Origin: an uncultured Saprospiraceae bacterium
GTDB lineage: Bacteria > Bacteroidota > Bacteroidia > Chitinophagales > Saprospiraceae
Reading direction: 5' to 3'
Assembly (NCBI GenBank): GCA_937921555.1
Contig: CAKZUV010000277.1
Coordinates: 1 to 38,184, forward strand
DNA length: 38,184 nucleotides
Positions 21,012-30,674 of the stretch are shown in pieces. Position 1 is the stretch's first letter; every line of letters starts with the position of its first letter. Position numbers and translations under genes: made by a program. The notes below the pieces were generated by a model. It saw nothing but the letters and a program-made list of their open reading frames with translations, did no database searches and had not been told where the DNA came from.

Positions 21012-21968
21012 ATGAAAGTCACCGAATATTTTGAAAAAGCGGATGGAAAAACATTGATTTCTTTCGAGGTACTTCCACCGCTGAAGGGAGGAGGAATGAA
21101 AGCTATTTTTGATGTTTTGGATCCATTAATGGAGTTTAAACCTCCTTTTATTGACGTAACTTACCACCGCGAGGAGTTTATTTACAATAAAAGAGCAAGT
21201 GGGTATTACGAAAAAATTGCCATCCGGAAACGACCCGGAACAGTTGGAATCTGTGCTTCGATTATGCACCGTTACGGAGTAGATGCAGTGCCGCACCTGA
21301 TCTGTGGTGGATTTACCAAGGAAGATACGGAAAATGCGCTGATCGACCTTAACTTTCTTAATATCAACAATGTACTGGCACTGCGGGGAGACGCCCGGAA
21401 ATTTGACGGAAAGTTTATTCCCGAGCCGGACGGACATCATTTTGCCCTCGATCTGGTAAAGCAGATGAATGAGATGAATCAGGGAATTTATCTGGATTCA
21501 AATATTGAGAATGGTGAAAAAATGGATTTCTGTATCGGGATTGCAGGTTATCCTGAAAAGCACATCGAAGCACCGAGTATGAAAGCAGATTTATTGCGCA
21601 CCAAAGAAAAAATTGACGCAGGAGCAGATTATATTGTCACGCAGATGTTTTTTGATAACCAAAAGTATTTTGATTATGTGGATGCTTGCCGCGAAATGGG
21701 GATCAATGTGCCCATCGTACCGGGACTGAAGCCGCTCACTAAGCGCTACCAGCTGAACTCTTTACCAAGACTGTTTTTTATAAACTTACCAGATGACCTG
21801 GTAAGCGCAGCGATGGGTGCTAATAATTCTGCGGCGATCAAAGAAATCGGAATCGAATGGTGTATCGCACAATCCAAAGAACTCAAAGCGAAAGGAGCAC
21901 CTTGTTTACATTATTATACCATGGGTGATACGGAAACTATCCGGCGAATTGCCGAAGCTGTTTACTAA
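21012..21968 (+). CDS. metF: methylenetetrahydrofolate reductase
   Basis: This cytosolic flavoenzyme reduces 5,10-methylene-THF to 5-methyl-THF, the methyl donor for methionine synthesis. It has 318 residues, close to bacterial MetF. Signatures: ISFEVLPPLKGGG (16-28, with Glu19 at the position of the catalytic Glu), PPFIDVTYH, HLICGG, the FAD-contacting ALRGDA (Asp127), and TQMFFDNQKYFDY plus VPIVPGLKPL in the second half of the barrel. There is no C-terminal SAM-regulatory domain, as is normal in bacteria. A -7 box lies at 20948. The M14 peptidase gene follows 11 bp after its stop, suggesting cotranscription although the functions are unrelated. No riboswitch-like structure was seen in the short leader. 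Confidence 0.95.
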   Translation: MKVTEYFEKADGKTLISFEVLPPLKGGGMKAIFDVLDPLMEFKPPFIDVTYHREEFIYNKRASGYYEKIAIRKRPGTVGICASIMHRYGVDAVPHLICGGFTKEDTENALIDLNFLNINNVLALRGDARKFDGKFIPEPDGHHFALDLVKQMNEMNQGIYLDSNIENGEKMDFCIGIAGYPEKHIEAPSMKADLLRTKEKIDAGADYIVTQMFFDNQKYFDYVDACREMGINVPIVPGLKPLTKRYQLNSLPRLFFINLPDDLVSAAMGANNSAAIKEIGIEWCIAQSKELKAKGAPCLHYYTMGDTETIRRIAEAVY

Positions 21969-21979
21969 ATAAAAACTAC

Positions 21980-24505
21980 ATGCTACCAAAAAAAATTGCC
22001 GGAATACTCGCAGTGTGCTTTCTGCTAACAAACCTCCTGTCAGCACAGAACCGTTTATTATCTCCCGAAGATTTTCTGCCTTCTTCTTACGGAAAACATT
22101 TTACTCCTCACCATTTACTGGTCGACTATTACGAACACGTAGCGGAAAATAGTGAACAGGTGCAGGTGCAAACCTACGGACGAACCAATCAGCGACGTCC
22201 ACTGCTTTATACCATTGTGACCAGCAAAGAGAATTTTGACCGGCTGGAGGAAATCAGACGAAATAATCTCCGCCGTACGGGACTCGTCGAAGGAACGGTA
22301 ACCGACGATAATATCGCGATTGTCTGGTTAAGTTTCGGGGTCCACGGTAACGAAGCGGGTGCCTCCGAAAGTGCCTTGGCTACGCTTTATGATCTGGCCA
22401 GACCTGACAATGCCGCCGCTCAGCAATGGCTGAAAAATACCATTGTTATTCTGGATCCTGCGATCAATCCTGACGGATTTTCGCGTTATACGCACTGGAA
22501 CTGGAACGTCGGTAACCACCTGCCAAATCCACTGACCGAGGCGGCGGAACACCACGAACCCTGGCCGGGTGGTCGTGTCAATCACTACCTATTTGATTTA
22601 AACCGGGACTGGGCCTGGCAGACGCAGATAGAGTCTCAGCAAAGATTAAAAGTTTATCACGAATGGATGCCACATATCCACGTTGATTTTCACGAACAAT
22701 ATCATAATGATCCTTACTATTTTGCTCCGGCTGCTCAACCGTTCCACGCCTACATCACGCAATGGCAGGGAGATTTTCAAACTACTATTGGAAAAAACAA
22801 TGCAAAGTATTTTGATGAAAAAGGATGGTTGTATTACACCAGGGAAGTTTTTGATCTTTTTTATCCAAGTTATGGGGATACCTATCCGACTTTCAATGGT
22901 GCCATTGGTATGACCTACGAGCAGGGTGGTCACAGTATGGCGGGTCGGGCTATTTTATTGGAAAATGGAGACACATTACAATTAACTGACCGGATCATTC
23001 ATCATAAGACAACGGCGCTTTCTACCATAGAAGTGGCTTCTGATAACGCTCAGCAATTGACCAGTCAGTTTGCGGATTATTTTAAGGACAGTAAGGCCAA
23101 TCCGAGTGGTGAGTATCTGAGTTTTGTGATAAAAGCGGAGAATGGAAAGGACAAAATTAAATTCCTCTGTGATTTTCTGGATAGTCACGGCATCGAATAC
23201 GGACTGGCAGGAAAAAAACAATCTGTAAAATCTGCTTTTAATTATCGTACCGGAACGACCGGTGATTTTAATCTGGCGGCTGATGATCTGATAATTAATG
23301 CGCACCAGCCGATGTCCATTTTGACACAGGTACTTTTCGAACCCGAACCTTTTTTAGTGGATTCGCTTACCTATGATATTACCGCCTGGGCGCTGCCTTA
23401 TGCTTATGGACTGGATGCCTACGCGCTCAAAACAGATTTAAAATCCACGAAAGAATACACCAAAAAGAATTTCGAAAAATACAACCTGAACGCCGCTCCT
23501 GCCTACGCGTATCTCGTCGCCTGGGATGGTCTGGAAGATGCTCAGTTTTTGAGTGCATTACAAGAAAAGAAAGTGGCGGTAAGAGTAGCCTCCGTTGATT
23601 TTGGTTTAGAAAATAAAAACTTTCCGACGGGTACATTAATTATCAACCGGGGTGATAACCGTAAACTGGGAAAATCTTTTGACCGCATTGTTTTAGAAAC
23701 GGCCAATGAAATGGAGGCGACAATCACCCCCGTGATGACCGGTTTTTCTACCAATGGCAAAGATCTGGGGTCTGATAAAATGAAGCTTTTGAAAAAACCG
23801 GAAATTATGATCGTAGGTGGAGCAGGTACCGACCCGAATTCCTTCGGTTATCTGTGGCACTTTTTTGATCAGGAATTAGAATTTCAGGTGACGAACGTCT
23901 ACGCGGATGATTTTAAAAAAACGAGTCTGAACGACTATAATGTGCTGGTACTGGCTGATGGCCGGTATCCGGAAATGGATAGCACCGCCATGGCAAAAAT
24001 TACGGACTGGGTACGGAATGGTGGTAAATTAATTACGCTCGGATCGGCGGTCAGGAAGGTAAGCAGATCTCCTGATTTTAAAATAAAAAGAAAGAAAAAT
24101 ACGAGTAGTGGTAATCAGGAAAAAGCGTCGCCCGCAAGAACGCACTACGCGGGACAGGAACGCAGATCGATTACGAATGCGATGCCTGGCGCTATTTACA
24201 AAATAAAACTGGATAATACTCATCCATTGGCTTACGGCCTCCCGGATTATTACCATACCTTAAAAACAAGTACCGCTGCTTACCAGTATCTGGACGGTGG
24301 ATGGAACGTGGGGTACGTTGGCAAAAATCCACAAATCACCGGCTTCGTAGGATTTGAAGCAAAAAAGAAGCTGGAAGAAACGGCCGTTTTTGGGGTACAA
24401 CACCTTGGGCGTGGAAAAGTCGTATACATGGTAGACAATCCGCTATTCCGTGGCTTCTGGCGACAAGGGAAATTTATTTTTATTAACGCTGTCTTTCTTT
24501 TGTAA
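21980..24505 (+). CDS. secreted M14-family zinc carboxypeptidase
   Basis: The 841-residue protein has a signal peptide at about 1-22 and an M14 domain at about 40-340. The zinc-binding His122 and Glu125 lie in FGVHGNEAGASES, and the third ligand His238 in HVDFHEQYHND. NPDGFSRY and FDLNRDW (Arg209) are the usual substrate-binding blocks, and Glu314 in TYEQGG is a fitting general base. It should trim C-terminal residues from peptides in the periplasm or outside. The second half (about 350-841) includes a GATase1-like stretch, IMIVGGAGTDPNSFGYLW to YNVLVLADGRYP (about 615-665), often seen behind this M14 type. No T9SS tail is evident. Probably cotranscribed with metF. Confidence 0.92.
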   Translation: MLPKKIAGILAVCFLLTNLLSAQNRLLSPEDFLPSSYGKHFTPHHLLVDYYEHVAENSEQVQVQTYGRTNQRRPLLYTIVTSKENFDRLEEIRRNNLRRTGLVEGTVTDDNIAIVWLSFGVHGNEAGASESALATLYDLARPDNAAAQQWLKNTIVILDPAINPDGFSRYTHWNWNVGNHLPNPLTEAAEHHEPWPGGRVNHYLFDLNRDWAWQTQIESQQRLKVYHEWMPHIHVDFHEQYHNDPYYFAPAAQPFHAYITQWQGDFQTTIGKNNAKYFDEKGWLYYTREVFDLFYPSYGDTYPTFNGAIGMTYEQGGHSMAGRAILLENGDTLQLTDRIIHHKTTALSTIEVASDNAQQLTSQFADYFKDSKANPSGEYLSFVIKAENGKDKIKFLCDFLDSHGIEYGLAGKKQSVKSAFNYRTGTTGDFNLAADDLIINAHQPMSILTQVLFEPEPFLVDSLTYDITAWALPYAYGLDAYALKTDLKSTKEYTKKNFEKYNLNAAPAYAYLVAWDGLEDAQFLSALQEKKVAVRVASVDFGLENKNFPTGTLIINRGDNRKLGKSFDRIVLETANEMEATITPVMTGFSTNGKDLGSDKMKLLKKPEIMIVGGAGTDPNSFGYLWHFFDQELEFQVTNVYADDFKKTSLNDYNVLVLADGRYPEMDSTAMAKITDWVRNGGKLITLGSAVRKVSRSPDFKIKRKKNTSSGNQEKASPARTHYAGQERRSITNAMPGAIYKIKLDNTHPLAYGLPDYYHTLKTSTAAYQYLDGGWNVGYVGKNPQITGFVGFEAKKKLEETAVFGVQHLGRGKVVYMVDNPLFRGFWRQGKFIFINAVFLL

Positions 24506-24558
24506 AAAAGAACTATTACTTATTTCTTAATCGGCCTTTGGCCACTGAATACTAAATA

Positions 24559-25107
24559 TTGGCATTTGATCGACTCATTAAGGGTTTGCGTAAAGTTCGT
24601 ATCTGGCACCGATACCTGGGACTGATGCTGGCTGTCCTGCTCATCATCAGTGCCGGTACTGGAATTTTACTGGCATTAAAAAAAGACATCGCGGCGATTC
24701 AGCCGGCTACTCAAAAAGGAGCGGTCCATGATCTGACTCAGTGGAAAGATCTTTCCGAATTAGCGCTGCTGGGCAAGGAAGAACTCTACCGGCAATATCC
24801 AGCACAAATTGGCAATCCGATTGACCGGATAGATGTCCGGCCTACGAAGGGAATGGTTAAAGTTTTATTTAAAAACGATAACTGGGAAGTACAACTGGAC
24901 GGGGCAACGGGAGCCGTTTTATCCGTAGATGTCCGTTATTCTGATTGGATAGAATCATTGCACGACGGATCTATTTTTGGAGATATTTTTAAACTGACTG
25001 CTATGAATTTTCTGGGATGGGGAGTTATTATATTAGCCTCTACTGGTTTTTGGTTGTGGTACGGGCCTAAGCGATTACGCGGACTTAGGTGGAAAAGAAA
25101 AGAATAA
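24559..25107 (+). CDS. PepSY-domain membrane protein (TTG start)
   Basis: The 182-residue protein has an N-terminal helix (about 17-40, RYLGLMLAVLLIISAGTGIL), a periplasmic PepSY-like part with IDRIDVRPTKGMVKVLFKND and WEVQLDGATGAVLSVD, and a second helix (about 148-170) ending WLWYGPKRLRGL. This is the half-size PepSY_TM type often linked to iron or haem reduction. A stop codon (TAA 24553-24555) sits just before the frame and the first in-frame ATG falls inside the membrane helix, so TTG at 24559 is the best start, giving MAFDRLIKGLRKVRIWHRY, a basic N-terminus suited to membrane insertion. It lies 53 bp behind the M14 gene; a GGCC-TTT-GGCC palindrome sits in the gap. Confidence 0.8.
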   Translation: MAFDRLIKGLRKVRIWHRYLGLMLAVLLIISAGTGILLALKKDIAAIQPATQKGAVHDLTQWKDLSELALLGKEELYRQYPAQIGNPIDRIDVRPTKGMVKVLFKNDNWEVQLDGATGAVLSVDVRYSDWIESLHDGSIFGDIFKLTAMNFLGWGVIILASTGFWLWYGPKRLRGLRWKRKE

Positions 25108-25261
25108 GTCAGTATAAAATTGTTTACCAGATAACATATCGCCCCGAAAAGTCAACATTGAAGTACTATTCGCATTATTTTTGGGATTTGATTTTTCTTT
25201 AAAAAATATTCAAAAACAATTTATCAGAACTTTCGTACTGTAATATTCAAAATTATATATC

Positions 25262-26314
25262 ATGATACAAAAAATTACGCTTAGCATTGCATTTTCCCTT
25301 TTAGCCTTTGTGGGCTACACACAGGATGCTCCTGAAACACAATCCACTTTAATCACCAAAATCAGTGCGACCTGGTGTCCTCCCTGCGGTGGTTGGGGAT
25401 GGGATATGTTTCACGATCTGATTGAGGATAACGAAGAAAAAGCGACCCTGATCGCGGTTCATCACAGTGGTAATTTACTGACCCCAACCTCTGGTGCACT
25501 GGCCGAAAATTTTATGATTACCGGACAACCTCAATTTTTTATGGGTAATGTAAATCAGGGAATTTTTAGTAGCAACTCCGTAACGAAACGAGCAGAAATT
25601 CAACAGGCTGTAGACGAAGCCGCCGGACAGGCACCCATCGTAAATACCGGGATCAGTGCTTCTTATACGGATGATACGCAGGAAATTAACGTTAATACCA
25701 GAACCGAATTTTTTCAGAATGCGGATGCTAATTATTATCTGGGGCTGTATATTGTTAATGATGGCTACGTTGGCTTTCAGCAAAGTCAAGGTGCCAACGC
25801 GGAGCATGAAAAAGTATTGGTAACTTCTTTTACAACCTCACACTTTGGTGATCCGTTAACATCGGGCGTTGTAACCGATGGTACGATCATAGAGGGGATG
25901 TATTCTATTGCGATTGATCCGGAATGGGAAGTGGAAAAACTGGAAGTTATTTCAATTATCTGGTCGGAGGTAAACGGTGTTTACACATACGTAAATTCTA
26001 ATATCACCAACGATATCGGTCTGGCAGTCAGCAGTAATTTTTTACAGGAAGCAGTCAGTGATTTCACCATCGAACCAACTATCATGAACAGTGGTGAGTC
26101 TACGATTAATTTTGAATTATTTGATCAGGATTATTACACTATTAATATCATGGATCAAACTGGCAAATTAGTAAAGTCGGTATTTCAAGGAGAATTGAGT
26201 GCAGGTACGCACCGGTTTGCGGTAAAGCGCAGTGATCTGGGAGCTGCCGGAATTTACTACGTGACGGTTGATGCTGCGGCGGGAAAATCTACGCGTGAAT
26301 TGATTGTAAAATAA
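25262..26314 (+). CDS. Omp28-like thioredoxin-fold protein with T9SS sorting domain
   Basis: The 350-residue secreted protein has a signal peptide at about 1-20 and a thioredoxin-fold core with Cys39 and Cys42 in SATWCPPCGGW. The following GQPQFFMGNVNQG matches Omp28-related proteins. The C-terminal 75 residues form a type A T9SS sorting domain: YYTINIMDQTGKLVKSVFQG, then HRFAVKRSDLGAAGIYYVTV, ending with a short basic tail. It should be exported by Sec, translocated by the type IX system and anchored or released at the surface. A redox role is suggested by the CxxC but not shown. The gene stands 154 bp after the PepSY gene and faces the sensor-kinase gene; a strong terminator lies at 26581. 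Confidence 0.9.
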   Translation: MIQKITLSIAFSLLAFVGYTQDAPETQSTLITKISATWCPPCGGWGWDMFHDLIEDNEEKATLIAVHHSGNLLTPTSGALAENFMITGQPQFFMGNVNQGIFSSNSVTKRAEIQQAVDEAAGQAPIVNTGISASYTDDTQEINVNTRTEFFQNADANYYLGLYIVNDGYVGFQQSQGANAEHEKVLVTSFTTSHFGDPLTSGVVTDGTIIEGMYSIAIDPEWEVEKLEVISIIWSEVNGVYTYVNSNITNDIGLAVSSNFLQEAVSDFTIEPTIMNSGESTINFELFDQDYYTINIMDQTGKLVKSVFQGELSAGTHRFAVKRSDLGAAGIYYVTVDAAAGKSTRELIVK

Positions 26315-26356
26315 AATGTTGGTGCCGAAGGCGCTAAATTCTTGCTTTTAAGGATT

Positions 26357-26406
26357 GCCACTAAGACGCTAAGAACACGAAGTTATTTCTTCGTGTTCTT
26401 TGTGGC
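26357..26406. repeat. long hairpin (REP-like) after the Omp28 gene
   Basis: AAGAACACGAAG (26371-26382) and CTTCGTGTTCTT (26389-26400) form a perfect 12-bp stem with a 6-nt loop; GCCAC/GTGGC extend it after an internal loop. There is no T tract, so it is not an obvious terminator. The text resembles dispersed 'CCACTAAGACGCTAAG' intergenic repeats seen in many genomes. Nothing else is recognised in 26315-26580. Confidence 0.75.
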
Positions 26407-26580
26407 GAAATCAAAATCTAGGAATGGCAAATAAATAAGTGCAGATTCTAGGCGAACTATTTTTGTATCAATCAAAGAAGCAAAATGAGAGTTATGCTGT
26501 GTATAATGACCATTTTGTTGATGAAGAGTGATGCAAAAAGAGGAAGTATAGAATCGTATTTTATTTATTTAACATTCCTT

Positions 26581-26622
26581 AAGCCCTGCTTTCGATTCAA
26601 AGGAAGCAGGGCTTGATTTTTT
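26581..26622 (+). terminator. rho-independent terminator between convergent genes
   Basis: AAGCCCTGCTT (26581-26591) pairs perfectly with AAGCAGGGCTT (26604-26614) and is followed by GATTTTTT. The T tract is on the plus strand, so it serves the Omp28 side; it ends at the stop codon of the kinase gene. Confidence 0.85.
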
Positions 26623-29600
26623 AGATACGTAGTATAACGGTGGTTCCGGCTGCTTCTCCATTTTTATAAATATCCTCAATTTCAAGCCGTTTTAGTCCGT
26701 TTGGTTGTGTGTCCAGCAAGCTTAGCCGCTCTTGTGTAACCGTGAGTGCGAGTGATTTATGCTGCGCTTCGACCTGACTTTTTCGCTCTTTGGCGGCGGT
26801 TCTTCCAATTCCGTTATCCGAAATTATCGCTTCTAAAAAACCGTTTCTTTGCGTAAATTTAACTTCAATTTTTCCCCCTTCCGGTACGTGGGCTACTCCG
26901 TGAATAATGGCATTTTCCACGAAAGGCTGAATCAGCATGGGCGGAATTAAAGTCTCCGGGTCGGTGCTGCCAACTATCTCAATCTGATAATCAAAACTAT
27001 TATTCCGGCTCATTTTTTCCATCGCCAGATAATTCTCCAGACTTTGTATTTCTTCTGATAACGGGATCGCTGACTCCCTCGAATTTTCGAGCGTTGCCCG
27101 CATGAGTTTAGAAAATTTGGCGAGTTGATAGCGGGCATCGCGGTGGTCCGTGGCGTTTATTTTACTTTGAATGGTATTTAAAACATTAAAAATAAAATGA
27201 GGATTCATCTGCAGTTGAAGTGCTTTTTGTTCCAGTTCAAGGAGATGTTTTTCCATTTTTAACCGTTCTGTTTTTTGCCGGGATTCCTGCCGGATAGCAC
27301 GGATGCGGGCAAAGAAGAAAGTGCCGACGAGTAAAATTCCCAACAAGATAATTCCGATTTTAAATAATCCCGTTTGCCAGAATGGAGTGCGGATAGAAAA
27401 GGCTACGGACTCTTCGGAACTTTTAATACCCGCATCGCTGATCGCACGTACCCGGAATACATATTTTCTGGAAGGCAGATAAGGAAAATCACTTTTTTGA
27501 TCAGTCCTTGGTTGTGACCATTCGGTGGTCAGACCATCCATTTTCCACTCGTACTTCAGAGGAGATGACTGGCCGAGGTGTAATCCGGTATATTCAAAGC
27601 TGACGTTGTTATCCACGTAATCAAAAATGAGCACAGAATCTACTTCCCCCCATTGGTTTAGCACGTTTTGATATAAAGTATTTTGTAGCGAATCGTAAGA
27701 TAACCTTACATTCGTAATTTTAACTTTTGGAATGTTTGAATCTTCTTTCAGATTTTGCGGTGTATACTGCATCAGGCCACCGATCGTTCCAAACCATAAA
27801 TTTTTTCCATCCCTTATAACCGCACTTTCACAGGTTTCTCCACCTTTAAACCCTTCTTTATTTCCATAAAATTTTACCACTCCGATTTCGTCCCGGCCAC
27901 TACTTACCGCTACCTGATCTACCCCCGACTGGTTGCCCACCCAAAGTTGATCATCAGATGAAAAAATCAAAGAATAAACATTGTCAGAACTGAGTCCTTC
28001 CCGCTCACTAAAACTGGAAAACTGAGGTTGCTGTCCGTAAAGATGAATATTAAAAATACCTTTATCCGCCGTTCCGCCCCAGAGATATCCCAGAGAATCT
28101 TCGGTCAGCGTCCGTACATGCATGGAAGGCAAACCATCGGCAGCAGAAAAATTCACAAGGGTACTGTCATTTTCCCAATACCCGATTCCTCCGCCTCTCG
28201 TTGCGTACCAAAGCCGCTGCCACCGATCCAGGTGCAAGTCATAAATGGCGTTAACGGGCAATCCGTTTTTTCGCGTGAAGCGGTCAATGCGGTAAGTCGT
28301 ACCACTGCTGTCCCGGTCGTCCACCGCCAGCCGGGCAATGCCCGCGTCCATCATGCCCACCCAGATATTTCCCAGACTATCTTCGACAATATCCTGAATC
28401 AAATTACCTTCGATGCCGTCCCAGGGTTGAAATTGCTGGTAACTATTGCCGTCATAAAGTTTGAGTCCTTCACCTTCGGTACCTATCCAAATCCGATTTT
28501 TCTGATCCGCCAGAATCGCCCGGCATTTAAGGTCGGCAAAATTTCTTTGCTGGCTAAAATTGTTAAATTGTTTACCGTCAAACGTGCTCACCCCGCGACT
28601 AGTCGCCAGCCAGAGCCTTCCCGAACTATCCTGACTAATGGCGTACACTTCTTTGTCCGCCAGACCGTCTGCTTCGTTGTATTGTCTGAATTGCTCGGTA
28701 CTTTCTGCGTACCGGGTCAGCCCACCACCAGAGGTTCCCAACCAGTAATTACCCCACTGGTCGGATAAAGTAATTTTAATGTTATCACTTTCCAGGCCGG
28801 CCGTGGTTCGTTCGCGCAGCCAGAATCCGGTGAGCTTGCCCGGATCATAACAATAGACGCCCTCGTTGACCATGCCAATCCAGATACGTCCCAGCTGATC
28901 GGTAGCGATTGTGTTGATTCCGAGTCCTTCTTCCAGTTGATCTGATTCGGAAAAACGGGTAATCGAATTTCTGTGATAAATATCCACTCCACCGGTGATG
29001 GTGGCGAGCCAGATTTTGCCGTCATCGGTAGCGGTGATGGCGCGGATGTGATCCCGGCTAAGTCCGTCGATGGTACTGATTTTATTAAAGAAATTATTTT
29101 CAAAATAATAAGCACCTGCTTCGGTGGCAATCCAGAGGATACCGGTTTTAGTCAGAAATAAATCTTCTACATTTAGATTATCCGGAAAAGAGGGAACGGC
29201 GATTAATTTATCTTTTTTCAGAAAGAATAAACCCCGGTCCGTGGCTACCCATATTTTTTTGTCCGGTGTCTGAATCAGGTCATTGATCTGCTGTACGTTG
29301 GGTGGCAGGGTAGGGAGCGAATGAAAAATCCGGCCGTCAAAAATAGTGAGGTTTCCGGCGCCGCCGATGAGGATGTTTTGCTGGTCATCTTCGAGCAGGG
29401 CGTTGATGTAGCGGGTTCCCGGCTGATTTTTTCCGGTAAATTTTTTAAAAGTCTGGCCGTCGTACAAGGTCAGTCCGCCACCCCAGGTGCCGATCCAGAG
29501 ATATCCGTGGTGGTCTTCGAGCAGGCTGTAAATCTGGGAATGACCGACGGTAAATGACGGGTAATTTTTGGCGGCAAAATTCTGGGCATTGGTTGAAATA

Positions 29601-29812
29601 ATAAAAGTGCAGAGGAAAAAAACAGAAAGTAAAATCCGTTTTTTCTGAGATCCCTGAGATCCGGAAAGCTGAATAATTTGAGACTTAACAAATATTAATT
29701 CATTAATTAAATTTATTTTGTTTTTTATTGAAAATAAATTACTGGCCAAAAATAGAAATTTGTATTTCAGGTTTAGAAGCAGGTAGTTATATTTTTTTAC
29801 AGATTTTTTCAA
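26621..29812 (-). CDS. two-component-propeller sensor histidine kinase, LytS type (PF06580)
   Basis: The 1063-residue protein combines an N-terminal export signal (FFLCTFIISTNAQ, about 65-77), a large periplasmic sensor of propeller repeats (about 80-700; repeated WIGT-GGGLTLYDG, LWLATSRGVSTFDG and IWIGMVNEG), a Y_Y_Y-like domain (about 745-808, ending KYVFRVRAIS), one membrane helix (about 817-836), a coiled linker, and a cytoplasmic LytS-type kinase: His872 in MNPHFIFN, N-box QPFVENAIIHG and SDNGIGR. There is no receiver or DNA-binding domain, so it needs a separate LytTR-type regulator, not seen here. The frame opens with a TTG overlapping the previous gene's TGA. The first 50 residues are unusually Lys/Leu/Asn-rich and precede the signal peptide, so translation may start later; no ATG is available there. 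Confidence 0.88.
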   Translation of the reverse strand: MKKSVKKYNYLLLNLKYKFLFLASNLFSIKNKINLINELIFVKSQIIQLSGSQGSQKKRILLSVFFLCTFIISTNAQNFAAKNYPSFTVGHSQIYSLLEDHHGYLWIGTWGGGLTLYDGQTFKKFTGKNQPGTRYINALLEDDQQNILIGGAGNLTIFDGRIFHSLPTLPPNVQQINDLIQTPDKKIWVATDRGLFFLKKDKLIAVPSFPDNLNVEDLFLTKTGILWIATEAGAYYFENNFFNKISTIDGLSRDHIRAITATDDGKIWLATITGGVDIYHRNSITRFSESDQLEEGLGINTIATDQLGRIWIGMVNEGVYCYDPGKLTGFWLRERTTAGLESDNIKITLSDQWGNYWLGTSGGGLTRYAESTEQFRQYNEADGLADKEVYAISQDSSGRLWLATSRGVSTFDGKQFNNFSQQRNFADLKCRAILADQKNRIWIGTEGEGLKLYDGNSYQQFQPWDGIEGNLIQDIVEDSLGNIWVGMMDAGIARLAVDDRDSSGTTYRIDRFTRKNGLPVNAIYDLHLDRWQRLWYATRGGGIGYWENDSTLVNFSAADGLPSMHVRTLTEDSLGYLWGGTADKGIFNIHLYGQQPQFSSFSEREGLSSDNVYSLIFSSDDQLWVGNQSGVDQVAVSSGRDEIGVVKFYGNKEGFKGGETCESAVIRDGKNLWFGTIGGLMQYTPQNLKEDSNIPKVKITNVRLSYDSLQNTLYQNVLNQWGEVDSVLIFDYVDNNVSFEYTGLHLGQSSPLKYEWKMDGLTTEWSQPRTDQKSDFPYLPSRKYVFRVRAISDAGIKSSEESVAFSIRTPFWQTGLFKIGIILLGILLVGTFFFARIRAIRQESRQKTERLKMEKHLLELEQKALQLQMNPHFIFNVLNTIQSKINATDHRDARYQLAKFSKLMRATLENSRESAIPLSEEIQSLENYLAMEKMSRNNSFDYQIEIVGSTDPETLIPPMLIQPFVENAIIHGVAHVPEGGKIEVKFTQRNGFLEAIISDNGIGRTAAKERKSQVEAQHKSLALTVTQERLSLLDTQPNGLKRLEIEDIYKNGEAAGTTVILRI

Positions 29813-30516
29813 TCTTGTGGTGCGTTGTTTTTTGGTGGAAATAATTTATATCCTAATCCAATTTGAAAACTTCGTTCTCCCTGGGTGTCAAAATCAAAGC
29901 CGCCTGTCTTTTGTTGGCGTTCCGTCCAGGCGGGATTAAATTTGCGCTGAAAATCTAATCCAAAACTAATGTTGATAAAATTGATATTCAAATCTAAAAA
30001 CAATCTTTCTCCCAGTGGAATTTCTATGTGTGGAATAAAAGACAACATCATTCCTCCGCTGATGGAGGAAACCGGAAAGTCTAAACCCGATATTGGCTGC
30101 GCATCTCCGTCGTAGAAATACAAATCAATGGCAGGGTTTAAAGTGAAAATAATATAATTGAATAGTTTTTTCTCTAGCCGTACGCCCCATTCGAAACGGG
30201 CAGCTGCTTCAAAATCCTTAATCGCATAAGTTACGCTATCGAAGGTGACATTACGCGTTTGGGTCCACAATCCCAACTCCAGTTCTTTGCTGTACTTTTT
30301 TTCTGGATTTACTATTTGGTAAGCTACGGTTATGCCTTTCAGTTTTTGCTGATCGAACCGACCGAGGTATAAGTTGGGTTCGCCACGACTCGTTTTTCCG
30401 AGATAAAAGTCCCCATAAATTTTTATCGCATCAAACGTTTCCTGAGCGGTAAGTAAACTGCCACAAAAAAGCGCGCAGCATAGAAAACCATATAATTGCC
30501 AATTTCTTTTTTTCAC
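29809..30516 (-). CDS. secreted outer-membrane-type beta protein, coupled to the sensor kinase
   Basis: The 235-residue protein has a signal peptide (about 1-24, LLTAQ). The rest alternates in the manner of an outer-membrane barrel: IKIYGDFYLGKTSRG, FNYIIFTLNPAIDLYFYDGD, RLFLDLNINFINISFGLDF, and a C-terminal strand FQIGLGYKLF, after which a short tail follows. I recognise no named family. Its TGA overlaps the TTG of the kinase gene (TTGA, four bases), so the two are probably translated together. The gene may supply a surface component whose state the kinase reads, but that is inference. A TATTTTTG -7 box lies at 30540-30547 on the minus strand. Confidence 0.75.
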   Translation of the reverse strand: MKKRNWQLYGFLCCALFCGSLLTAQETFDAIKIYGDFYLGKTSRGEPNLYLGRFDQQKLKGITVAYQIVNPEKKYSKELELGLWTQTRNVTFDSVTYAIKDFEAAARFEWGVRLEKKLFNYIIFTLNPAIDLYFYDGDAQPISGLDFPVSSISGGMMLSFIPHIEIPLGERLFLDLNINFINISFGLDFQRKFNPAWTERQQKTGGFDFDTQGERSFQIGLGYKLFPPKNNAPQD

Positions 30517-30539
30517 TTGTTAAATTTTATAAGTTTCTA

Positions 30540-30547
30540 CAAAAATA
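30540..30547 (-). promoter_or_regulatory. Bacteroidota -7 box for the barrel-kinase operon
   Basis: TATTTTTG on the minus strand fits TAnnTTTG and lies 24 bp upstream of the ATG. No clear -33 TTG is seen. Confidence 0.4.
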
Positions 30548-30609
30548 ATCCAATTCGGGAAGAGACGTATTTTTGAAAAACATATTACAAATTTGGCTTA
30601 ATTGTTGAA

Positions 30610-30646
30610 ACGTGTATTTTAAAGCAAGATTAAAAAATTAACACGT
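30610..30646. promoter_or_regulatory. spaced dyad upstream of parA
   Basis: ACGTGT (30610-30615) and ACACGT (30641-30646) face each other across 25 bp, just upstream of the parA -7 box. It could be an operator, or a site for the RHH partner; position is the only support. Confidence 0.25.
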
Positions 30647-30674
30647 ATAAGTTTCAGAAGAGGACAGAATTTTT

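Noticed and set aside
24506-24558. Frameshift or lost N-terminus of the PepSY gene
   Set aside because: A TTG start directly after an in-frame stop gives a basic N-terminus and a complete membrane helix, so no damage need be assumed.
26484-26617. Possible 43-residue peptide before the terminator
   Set aside because: It reads through the terminator stem at 26581-26614, has no family resemblance, and is followed directly by the T tract.
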